A stretch of 64,000 bases of DNA from Corydoras sp. C115 (lineage: Eukaryota > Chordata > Actinopteri > Siluriformes > Callichthyidae), in the NCBI GenBank assembly GCA_019802505.1, contig JAFMOC010000789.1, forward strand, positions 1 through 64,000. Reading direction: 5' to 3'. The notes under the pieces were generated by a model that saw nothing but the letters and a program-made list of their open reading frames with translations, was not told the DNA's origin and ran no database searches. This document shows, in pieces, positions 22,622-32,479 of the stretch. Position 1 is the stretch's first letter, and the number at the start of each line of letters is the position of its first letter. Both the position numbers and the translations under genes were made by a program.

Positions 22622-23617
22622 TCAGTTCACATAATGTACTTCAGTTTTTAAATCAACGGAAGTCTCTACACTTGCTGTCACTTGTCTCACTATTATGCGA
22701 TGGCTGATTCCAATGGCGTCACCATAGTCTACATAGGGATTGCTGTGGCCAACAATACACCATCCAAGGTCTGTGCGCTGTGCATAAGACTGATTTTCTT
22801 TTCCAGAGACAACTTCCCTTGGAAGCAGGGCCTGTGAGCAATTATATCCAATGAGTAGACCTACTTCACAGTCCTGAAGTGGTGCAATCTCCTCTTGGAG
22901 ATGTTCTAGGTGTGACCAAGCCTTTGCAGTGTCATTTGTAGGTATGTGAGTTCTGTTAGCTGGAATGAACTCACATGTGTAGACTGGTGGTAGAGGAATC
23001 CTTTTATCAGAGTAAAATCCACGCACTTGGAGGTTGTTTAATCTTTGAGAACTTACTAATGTGTTTTTTGAGGTCATAGTAGAGAGCTTGAGCTTGACAT
23101 GTTCTTTGTTTACTTTCAAAGCTTCTGCCACTTCACTTAGGACAAAGGTTGTATCACTTTGAGAATCCAACAGAGCATACACAAGGATTTCAAGTGCTGT
23201 TTGGGCTGTGGATGAAAGCCAAACAGGGAGTATTGCAGCTGTTGGCAATTTAGCGTCATGAAGTACTACTGTATTTGAAGTAGCAACGGGGAATGTTTCT
23301 TCGTGTTGTGTAAACTGGGGGCTTTCTTTGTAGTGTTCTTGGTTTAGACTTAACTTTACTTGTTTTAAACTTTGCTTGGCTGGTATTGGGTTTTGTTCTT
23401 TGGTTCTTTCTTCATGTAAACATGTAGGATGTCGTTTATGGCATGTGTCACAAACACTTCTACTATTGCAGAACTTTGAGTAATGGCAAGGCTTGAGACA
23501 ACCAAAGCAAAGCTTTTCGCCTTGAATGAATTTTATCTGTAACTGCTTTCTCCAAGAACCTCCTGCATTTATGCAATGTGTGTTCAGCTTTCTTGCAAAA
23601 AGTGCATGTATTGGCAA
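22622..23617 (-). pseudogene. BEL/Pao gag zinc fingers and aspartic protease
   Basis: Cys/His-rich knuckles (CFGCLKPCHYSKFC, CDTCHKRHPTCLHE) are followed by a retropepsin region with YALLDSQSDTTFVLSEVAEA, where the active-site triad is DSQ. The frame ends at VHYVN just before the internal deletion. More N-terminal gag sequence (NTCTFCKKAEHTLHKC) lies in another frame, so there is a frameshift near 23530. Confidence 0.85.
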
Positions 23618-23836
23618 CCTTCTCAGTAGTACTTGTGGCCAATGTCTTCACTCCAAAGCTCTGATTTCTTTGAAATCTTGGTTTTTCTGTCTCACCTTGT
23701 TTCAGTGACCGTATTGAAGTAACAGGGTTGCAAGCAATTTTTGCTTCTCTGGTCAGAAATCTTACAAATTGACTGAAAGAGGGAAATTTATTACTCTCTT
23801 CTTCTACTTCGATAACCTTCCGGTTCCAACTTGCTG

Positions 23837-25366
23837 TCAGCCAGTCTGGTAACTTTGACAGAATTTTCCTATTTTCTTACAGTCATTTAAGATATCCAAT
23901 ACCTGGATGTGAACCATGGCAGCTTCACAACTGCAGAGAAAATCAACAAAGTCCCTGAGCTCAAAACTGTCTTTAGGTCCTATCTTGGGCCATGTATGGA
24001 GCTTGTCTCTGTATGATTTAGCAATCGTGAATGGGTTTCCATATCTCTCTTCCAATAACTTCCATGCTTCTACATAGGCAGATTCAGTTCCGAGCAAGAA
24101 ATAGCCATCAAGCGCCTTCTTAGCTTGTCCACTCACATATCTACGGAGGTAGTATATCTTCTCTCTATCTTGAATGTTTTTCTGGTCAATTAATGTTTCA
24201 AATGAGAGCTTCCAATCGTTGTACTTCAATGGATCTCCACTTAGTACTGCTGGTTCAGGAATTGGAATTCTGTTAGCACTTAAAGCTCCTGCTAGCACCT
24301 TAACAAGCTCTGCTGTATTTTCGCCTGAGGACGTGGTCACAGCTTTAGCAACGGAAGACATACACGTGGATGGTTGACTTATAGGAACTGACACTTGGGT
24401 GTCTGCTACTATCTTATGGTCCAGTGTGTGCTTCCTTTTGTCTTCTTCTGTGTTCCCCACTTGATCATACACCAGCATTCTTGCTCGTGCTGCATTAAGA
24501 TTTTTTACCGTCTCCAAATGCTTTATTCTTCTCCTTTTTTCTTCCAGAGTTTTTTGCATGGCTACACGTTCTTCCTCTAGCTGATTTTGAAGTTTAGCTG
24601 CTTCTTCTTCTCTCTTTATCCTTCGTTGCACCTCTTCTGCTTCATGTTCTAAACGACGTCTTACAGCTGCTGCTTCTTGGTCAGCTATCTTCCTTTTAGC
24701 TTCTGACTCTAGGTGCTGTAATTCCAACTGTTCTCTCTCTTGATCAATCAACACGTCGAGTACAGCTTGACTTGCAGCAACTTCAGCTACGGCGTCCTGT
24801 AGCTTCCCAGACAATTGGCTGGAGTGCTCTTAGGTGCCTTTTGTGAATGATGTGAGAGAACCCGATTTACAGGTGCTTGAATCGAAGAGCGAGCCCGCTT
24901 CTGGCCAGTCTTGTTCTTCTCTTTCTGGAGTCTTTCCATTCATTCGACTTGAAGCAATAGATACAACAAAATTAGAAACCTCTACACAGAGATCCACCCT
25001 TCGACGAACTTCCTGGCCTGGAACCAAGACTTTACGTAGTTCTTCATAAACAAGTTGAACATCTGCAGAGAGACCTGTGACGTCACCAATGATGTCATTG
25101 AGTAAATCATCAGATAAAGGCTCTGTTGCTTGCATTAAGGGCCTTTTAGAAGATCTAACATGTGCTCTCCATTTACTGTAAATGTAGATAAATCTTTGTC
25201 GAAGTGCTTTACTTTTCTTGTCTTGCATTTCTTTGCCTTTCTCTGTTAGAGTTCTAGTTCTTTCACTTCGTCTTGGCAGCTGTTCTTCCTGCTGGTCATC
25301 AGCACCATCGTCTTTAGGCTGTTCACTATCCTTACCCTGAATTATCTGCTTACTTGGCTCTGACAT
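23837..25366 (-). pseudogene. BEL/Pao gag N-terminal region
   Basis: The frame from Met 25366 is broken by one stop at about 24828 and continues in the same frame to 23837. The protein has an acidic, Arg-rich start, then a long Glu/Arg/Lys coiled-coil segment, then a capsid-like region (PEPAVLSGDPLKYNDWKLSF, ALDGYFLLGTESAYVEAWKL) typical of BEL/Pao Gag. A frameshift near 23840 separates it from the zinc fingers. Confidence 0.82.
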
Positions 25367-26405
25367 TTTGAATTACTGCTGATAGAAACTGTACACAGCA
25401 AATGAAACCACTGAAGAATCTTTCACACCAATGAAATGTAAATGTAACTTAAGTTTAAACTAGTTAAATATCTTAAATTCGGATATGACCCTTTGAAATA
25501 CCTCAAGTTGTACAACTTCTTAAACTCTTGAAATGAAGCTATACAAATCTGCACTTAACCTTCACACAAGCAAACACTTCAAACATTACCATACAACACA
25601 GTAAATACGATTTGCTATTCAGTCTTCGGCACACTTACATACAAAACCTCTTCTTAGACCACTCTTTACTTATTAGTGTTCAAATACTTTGTCTTGACAT
25701 GTGCTCTATGTGACTGTGTGCTTCTTAAGCTCACTGTGTGTGTTTGTTTGTACGCGAGTTTGCGACTCATCTGTCGGTTCCTCAATAGCAGCTTCGTGCG
25801 CAATAACCACGATGCGAACGTCCACCGGTTCTCTATTCCTGCCGCAACGACCACTCGCGCTGACGAACAGTCCGAGTTTTCACTGTAACTCCCTCAAGCA
25901 CAGGCAGACACAAGTGGTTTTCTTTCTACTGGTTTATTCGAAGCTTCTCTCCAAATCCACCGTGAAAACTAAACACATGGTATTAACAAGAAATTAAGAC
26001 ACATTACCTAAACATGCAACACTAACTCAACAAGTGAAATTACTTTAATAAAAATAGGAATTCATACCTCGTTGGCTGCATGCTATGAACAAGGGAATCA
26101 TCTTCAGTGGCGTTCCTTAAACCGTACGTAACCGCTGTTACCAGTATAACCTTTTAACTTTTAAAGCGCACACGAGGACTCCGGCGTGCAGTGAGCTTGC
26201 AGGTAAAGTTGTACAAGATATGCCCGCGAAATCTGTAGCACGTGACTGGGCTGAGCTATCAAAATAAAAGTTCTGTTGCCCATAATAAATAAACAATTAC
26301 AATTAAATTCTAACTCTTATTAACAAACAAATTAAATACAATATATAAACATATAACAGTTACAATGTACAATTAGCCATGTGATAAATGTTTAATGTGT
26401 TTCAG

Positions 26406-26547
26406 GTTCTGGAGGGATGGAGAACCCAATGATGCTGGAAAAAATGAGGACTGTGTTGTTACTTCTACTTATAACAAGTACAAAGCAGAATCCACCTGGA
26501 ATGATTATCCCTGTAACTACCCTAGATATGGAATGTGTGAGATGTGA
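26406..26547 (+). pseudogene. C-type lectin gene A, last CTLD exon
   Basis: Follows a TTTCAG acceptor. It encodes the Ca2+/sugar-binding end of the CTLD with EPN (GEPNDAGKNEDC), STWND, and the last two cysteines (YPCNYPRYGMCEM), then TGA 26545-26547. EPN plus WND is the mannose/fucose-type pattern. A small GAGATGT duplication moves the stop two codons earlier than in gene B. A poly(A) signal ATTAAA is at 26602-26607. The exon itself is undamaged, but it is 7.9 kb from the previous exon because of TE insertions. Confidence 0.86.
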
Positions 26548-26689
26548 GATGTTTATCTGAACTGAACATAAGAACAGAACTTTTCATAATGATTTCTTTG
26601 TATTAAACATTTTTCTTCTTAAAGCATTTATTCCACTGTTGTGTTGTGGAAGTGTGATTGATGATAGTGTGCTTTATTTACTTTAGAGC

Positions 26690-27062
26690 AGGGATCCTCA
26701 ACGGGTTCCCACCCGGAACCCACATGTTCTCATGTTCATTAAGTCGTGATCCACATTTATAGAACACAAACCAAACACATTTACTTTCAAAAGATGTTGC
26801 TGAACTTATGCTGCACTGCTTATGACTGTATAACAGTATGTTATGTATGAGGGTGTGTGTGTGTGTGTGTGTGTGTGGGGGGGGGGCTGATTTTCTCAAT
26901 AAATTGTCTTCTACTTTTATGGAATAGTTGTATCAGGTTCTTTCATCCAAAATAAAAACACCACAAAACATTAAAGGGACATTTGGTTCTGTGGATGTTT
27001 GTGAGCCGGCCAAACGGGATTACATTTAGTGTTGCCACCTTTTAATAATGAAAATAAGACAC
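26690..27062 (+). repeat. Lectin-gene 3'-flank segment, copy 2
   Basis: Matches 45286-45431 plus 52452-53030. It includes a (TG)n(G)n tract at about 26855-26886. Confidence 0.8.
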
Positions 27063-27447
27063 GCCCACCACAGCTTCGCCAGGCCCTGACCCCCACGGGC
27101 CCGACTCCTATGAGACGGGGCAACCACAGCGATGATGTGTTTGATTCTGTTTTGTGTTTTTAGTTAAAGGGCTGATGAAGAAATCAATGAGTCAAAATTA
27201 AAGATTCAAAGGGTTTATTCTCTTATAAAGTGCAGAGAATTTAATCTGTATGTAAATATGTTTGTGTGGAGTGTGCAACAATGAACTTTAAAAAAATAAA
27301 CTAAATCAAGAACTTTAATTTAGATTTAAGTGCATAACTGTTGTGATAACTTAGAGCAGGGCTCTGTGTGTTTTATGAAGGCAGGTCATCAAACAGTTAA
27401 ACCACGATAATAATTAAATTAATGTAATGATCCCTGAACACTGTATC
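27063..27447. other. No recognised feature
   Basis: AT-rich intergenic sequence. Confidence 0.5.
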
Positions 27448-29644
27448 TGTTAGGTTTGGGAGTGCTACACCACTCCCCCCTGGGTTTTCCCTTTTGATTT
27501 TGCTATTCGGGGTTTCCGTAGGTAGGGCCCATCACCGAGGTCGGGGATTGGGTCCTACCCAGTCACATGCTGCCTGCTGACGATACTTAATGAGCACATG
27601 CTCCCTGGGTCAGCAGGCCAGCATTGCTTCTGTTACCACTTTTGCTGTTGTTAGAATTCGTGCTACGTTTGTATCGGTAGCGTTTCCTTTCGTTTTTGTT
27701 TGTGTTCTTTATGTTTAATTTCCCGGCACGTTCCGCCCGTGCTTTGGGTTTTTCGTTCTCGCCTTTCTTTTATTAAAAACCTTCCTGTTGCTTACCTGGT
27801 CACCTGGCTCGCTCATTTGCTCCGCTAACACCTCACCCTACGTAGCAAAGCGCAGCGCCTCCGTTGATCAAACAGTGCTTTTTCTGACAAAATGCTGGCC
27901 TCCAAACCTCCTAGCGAAGTCCAGGATTCCACGTCTGGGTAAGCGCTCCTCTTTTGTTTCCCACTGCCGTGTATTCCGTTAATTCCGGTTAGCTCCGGCA
28001 GTCGGAGGGTTTAGCCGCTTCTCCGGCTGCAGCATCCCGCTGCGTTACCTCGGCGCTAGTCCCGCAATTAGCCGCTTCTCCGGCTGCAGCGTCCTGCTGC
28101 ATTACCTCGGCGCTATTAAATTTTTTTGTTTTCTCTCCCTCTTCATGGGTTGGAGCGATGAGGGTCATTGACCGCAGAGTATGGGGAGATCAGTTTCCCT
28201 CTCTCTGTTCCGTGTAAGCTCCCAGCACCTTGCGACGGGGTGGCTTTGAAGCAGTCGGACAGGGAGAGGGTGCTGTACTCCCTCTCCAGGCTTCTGGGAC
28301 CCGCTCGGTTGGGGGCGAGAGCTTAGTAGTCGGCCGGGATGACGGTCTCACCTCGGCTAGCCGGTTCGAGGCAGCCTTTTTAGAGAGGTTCCCCCGAATC
28401 TCGCGTTCCGTGCCGCCAGAGAGCCGTTCTGCGCCGCCAGCGAGCCACTCCGTGCCATGAGCAATCCGATTTGCAGCCTTCGGATCAGTAATCCGCCCTG
28501 CGAGCCGCTTCGAGCCGGCCCGCGCCGCCAGCGAGCCGCCCCGCGCCACCAGCGAGCCGCCCCATGCCGCCAGCGAGCCACCGCGCGCCGTCAGTGAATC
28601 AGTCCGTTCTACTCCGCCCGTGAATCTCTCTGCGACCCGCTCCGCGCCGTCAGCGAGCCGACCCGTGCTGTGAGCAATCCGCCTCGTAGCATTAACATCA
28701 GTAATCCACCCTGCGAGCCTATCCGTCCAGGATATACTAGACTCTGTTCGGGACACCCAGCATTCTCTCTCGCGTCTACTCGGGTTGCACCTTTGGTCGG
28801 GTCTAGTCAGGTTGCCCCTGCGGTTACGCTTCCCCCGGTTGCCCCTGCGGTCGCGCGTCCTCCAGCACGCGTTAGCCTCTCCAGCGTCAGAGCCCGCAGT
28901 TATCATCCTCAACCATCCGCATTGCCTCCGCTTCCTCAAATGGCTACATTGCGCTTACATCCTTAAAGGGTCATGTCGCCTTCGCACCCTTAATAGGCCA
29001 TGTCGCCTCAGCGCTCTCAAGAGGTCACGTCGCCTCCGCGATCTCAAATCCCCGCGTTCTCAAGAGGCCACGTCGCCTCTGCGCTCTCAACAGGCTACGT
29101 TGCCCCCGCGTCCTCAAATGGTCACGTCGCCTTCGTGCCCTCAAAAGGCCTCGCCGCCTTCGCGCCCTTAAAAAGCCTTGTCGCTTTCGCGTCCTCAAAG
29201 GGCATCGCCGCCTTAGCGCCCTCAAAAGGCCTCGTCGCCTTAACGCCCTCAAAAGCCCGCGTCACCTTAGCGTCCTCAAAAGGCCTCGTCGCCTTAACGC
29301 TGATGATACTTAATGAGCACATGCTCTCTGGGTCAGCAGGCCATCATTACTTCTGTTAAAACTGTTGCTATTGTTAGAATTCGTTTATACGTTGCATTTC
29401 CTTTCGTTTTTGTTTGTGTTCTTTATGTTTAATTTCCCGGTACGTTCCGCCCGTGCTTTGGGGTTCGTTTATTATCCCGGCACGTTCTGCCCGTGCTTTG
29501 GGTTTTTCATTCTCGCCTTTCTTTTATTAAAAAACCTTCCTGTTGCTTACCTGGTCATCTGACTCGCTCATTCGCTCCGCGAACACCTCACCCTACGTAC
29601 CAAAGCGTAGCTCCTCCTATGATTGGACGGTGCTCTATCTGACA
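27448..29644 (+). mobile_element. Gypsy-like non-autonomous LTR element, family 3 (2.2 kb)
   Basis: The left LTR is 27448-27889 (TGTTAGG...TTTCTGACA). The right LTR (about 29300-29644) lacks its U3 part. Flanks GTATC (27443-27447) and GTACC (29645-29649) look like a 5-bp target duplication with one change. AATGCTGGCCT follows the left LTR (27891-27901) and is the exact complement of AGGCCAGCATT at 27615-27625. The interior has a gag scrap at about 28240-28400 (SDRERVLYSLSRLLGPA, with stops) and GC-rich tandem repeats at about 28400-29290. There is no pol. Confidence 0.85.
28400..29295. repeat. GC-rich minisatellites inside family 3 element
   Basis: Units resembling GCCGCCAGCGAGCCGCCCC dominate 28420-28680, and units resembling CTCAAAAGGCCTCGTCGCC dominate 28970-29290. 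Open frames on both strands here come from stop-poor composition. Confidence 0.8.
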
Positions 29645-29695
29645 GTACCCCTCAAAAATATAAACATTTTAACACAAAATACAAAAAGTTTGTTG

Positions 29696-29696
<1 letters not shown>

Positions 29697-29756
<60 letters not shown>
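29697..29756. repeat. (TA)n microsatellite
   Basis: About 29 TA units. Confidence 0.97.
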
Positions 29757-29759
<3 letters not shown>

Positions 29760-29935
29760 CAGTTAGTTTTATAAATGTTCATATATAATCTTTATATTTT
29801 CTAATACTACTGTATGTTAAATAAATGTTCATTCAACTTTAAAAACTTAACATCGTAAATAATCAATCACACCACAATGTTCTATCAAAATAAGCAGAAC
29901 CAGATATAAGCTCCATCCTAACAGTGTTCCCTACA

Positions 29936-30504
29936 GTATCAGTCTCAGATGATTGCTGTGTGGATTACTGTGACACTGACGTCTGCTTTTTCTTTATTGG
30001 GTTTATTGGAAGACCATTAAGAGTTTGAAACACCAAACAAATTGAGGAAATACGCAGCATTTATTTGCCAAATTCCCGACGATTCTGTATTTTACGAGAT
30101 GGGTGGCGACCCAGATCACAGTCTAATAAATGTTAAATGAAGCAGAGCAGCTATGAGAACGTACAGAACATTATCTTGTTAATCTAGTCTAAATTAAAGC
30201 GTATTCCTCTGAACACAAGACTGAATTATTTATTAGATACAGAGTGGAAATTTCAGACGCCATACTTATATGTCTAGTTTTAAAAGCTTCAACATGAAAC
30301 CACAGAACTTTATTCATCACCTTTATTCTTCATTCTCACTTCTCACATGCACATTCAGCCTCCTGCGGTGTCACTTCCTGTCCTCACACATATGTCTGCT
30401 TTTCTGATGAACCAGACTTCAGCTCATATACCTGGTCACATGACCTGTCAGTTCATCTACACCTTTCCTGAAAGGCCCAGAGGTGGCTACACCAACTAAA
30501 CTGT
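29936..30504 (+). repeat. Lectin upstream segment, copy A of local duplication
   Basis: Near-identical to 35800-36384, from GTGTGGATTACTGTGACACTG to the AGGCCCAGAGGTGGCTACAC stretch. It corresponds to the region upstream of lectin exon 1. No exon 1 follows this copy. Confidence 0.78.
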
Positions 30505-30650
30505 TCTCTGGTCCAGTACCCTGCAGGATCTGCCCCTTTTAGTTCTGCTGCTCTAGTCCGTGATGCTGGAGTCACATGATTCACTGTGTCAATCAAACTC
30601 TGCTTATTAATTAATGACGGTGCTTTATGAACTTGTGATGATGACCCTGA
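30505..30650 (+). mobile_element. L2 3'-UTR fragment
   Basis: Matches the CTTTTAGTT(A/C)TGCTGCTCTAGTC... part of the L2 3' UTR and is truncated on the right. Confidence 0.65.
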
Positions 30651-31011
30651 TCAAGTCATCATCCCCTTTTCCTTTTTGTCGGACAATAATACATACCGCT
30701 AATAATACATACCGGAAGTGGCTTTACTGTCAGATGATGCGCACACCTGAAGAAAGGGCTTTGTGCGGACACGGAGGCGCATGGTCGGAACGGTGGTTCG
30801 TGACCTGCGAAGTGCGCGAGTGTTTAACTGCGGTGTCGTGGGACGCGAATCTGAGGCAAACCAGAAGTTTGGGTAAAAACACCTACTTTCAAGGAGCAGT
30901 CAGGCCCATGATCACTGACGAGGAGGGTTTTTTTTTTACGCTGGTCTGAACCGCGCGTCGATATTAAACTGTTAAAATACAGAGATCGGATTAAAGGCTG
31001 TTAAAGTGGTA
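30651..31011. other. No recognised feature
   Basis: Contains an open frame (30614-30949) that partly overlaps the L2 tail and has no recognised domain. Confidence 0.45.
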
Positions 31012-32186
31012 GTGATTGGCAGGGGCGTCGTTAGACCTGGGGGCTATAGCTATAGCCCCGGGTGTTTTGTCATTTGCCCCGGATCAAATGAGAGCAGCTT
31101 TCTCTGCAGCCTCTCCTCCAGCAGCGGAACCGAACGATGGAGTCACCATCAGCTGTTTGTGCTTCCAAGTGTGTGTGTGTGTGTATGTGTGTGAGGGAGA
31201 CAGATTTTTCTGTCAGTATCGGGAGTAAAGTTACCATAATAACTGTATTTTGGCTGTAAAGAGCAGCTTCTCAGTTTTCAAAAACCGTCAGAATTTTTCT
31301 GAAGGCGCAAACTGTCGCAGAGTTACGGTAATTAAATCAAAACCTCGTTAAAACTGTTTCATCTGCAACAGATTCCTAAAACAGATTCAGGCTTTTCTGC
31401 CGAAGCTCAGGTTCCTTTATTCAAAAGTTTTCAGCCAAAACCATCATTTATTAGAACTGAATGTGCTCTCCACTGCTGACAGACATATTGTCAGGTTGGG
31501 AGGGTTAGTCCCCTCCCCCCTGCCTCTCGTGTGCGGGTTTTCGTCCGTGTAGGGCTTCTATAGGTAGGACCCACCCTCGTGATCAGGGATTGGGTCCTAC
31601 CTGATCACATGCGACCCGCTGGCTGCTTTTCAAGCACGCAAGCACAGTAGCCAGCGGGTCAGCATTAACGAGTGTATCTGCTGTCTTGTGCGGTTGTTTG
31701 TTCAGTTTTTATTTCGTTTTTTACGCTCGCGGAGCACTCAGCGGCCTTTCCGCTGTTTGTTTGTTTTACGTTTGTTTTTTGTTTTCACGGCACGTTTCGT
31801 CGTGTCCGCAGCGGCGTTCCCGCTGTTCCACTTTCTGTACATTGCTCTCGGCTCATTCTAGCAACGTTCCCGCTTTAGCCATTAAAGAGGGTTTTTGTGT
31901 TCGTTTACCTGGTCGCCTGGCTCGATATTTTAACACCGCACCGTGCTGCGCCGCCATCTTCCGGACAGCGCGCACTCCGAATCGTGACAAAATGCTGACC
32001 CCAGATGACTACTGGCGCCAGCCACGCCGTTTAGTTCTAGCCGCAGTACTCGCTCCCCGGAGGTTGGAGCGAGGAGGGGCATTGATCGGGTCCCGGAGTA
32101 TGGGAAGATTGTCCTCCCTCTCTCGGCTTCGGTCAAGCTCCCGGCACCCTGCGACGGGGTGGCATTAAAGCCACTGCCGTACATGT

Positions 32187-32432
32187 GTGTTCGACATGGT
32201 CACCAGTCGGGAGCTTTCGGACCGAGAGAGGGTGTTGTTTTACCTCTCCCGTCTCCTGGGTCCTGCGCTGAGGTGGGCCGAGGGCCTAGTGGCCACCGGG
32301 GACATTTGTCTCACCTCAGCAAGCCGTTTCGAGTCGGCATTCTTAGCCCGGTTCGCCCCGGGTTCAGATGCCGGCTCCGTGGGTGTGCACCCACGGACGG
32401 GCCGGGAGTCCGCGGCGCGATCCGGCGCGTGA
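32187..32432 (+). CDS. Truncated Gag-like peptide of family 1 element
   Basis: 81 codons. The core VTSRELSDRERVLFYLSRLL followed by GPALRWAEGL aligns in pattern with the capsid of the chromovirus in this window (VFVMSRLVGRAGEWAAAL). It ends at a stop as the GC-rich repeats begin. Related pieces occur at about 28240-28400 (with stops) and 41126-41290 (one stop). Whether it is translated is unknown; it may be only a packaging remnant. Confidence 0.6.
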   Translation: MFDMVTSRELSDRERVLFYLSRLLGPALRWAEGLVATGDICLTSASRFESAFLARFAPGSDAGSVGVHPRTGRESAARSGA

Positions 32433-32479
32433 GTCGAAGCGCGAGCATCCGCGCTCCTCCGCGCGTCTCCCGCCGTGGG

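Larger units (their letters stand above)
20349..26364 (-). mobile_element. BEL/Pao LTR retrotransposon lacking RT (6.0 kb)
   Basis: LTRs are at 20349-20823 (3' LTR in element sense) and 25884-26364 (5' LTR), ending TGTAACT/AGTTACA; the outer left end has mutated to TATAAC. A 5-bp target duplication ATGTA lies at 20344-20348 and 26365-26369. A purine-rich tract (GGTGGGAG) precedes the 3' LTR. It sits in the last intron of lectin gene A; the corresponding gene B intron (near 44980) preserves the empty site TGTATGTATAATTAGCC. The interior keeps gag, protease and integrase but not RT or most of RNase H. Confidence 0.92.

Noticed and set aside
32009..32025. TGGCGCCAG as a tRNA-type primer site for the family 1 element
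   Set aside because: It lies about 20 nt inside the LTR border, beyond normal spacing, and is not shared by families 2 and 3, whereas the self-complementary site is adjacent and shared.
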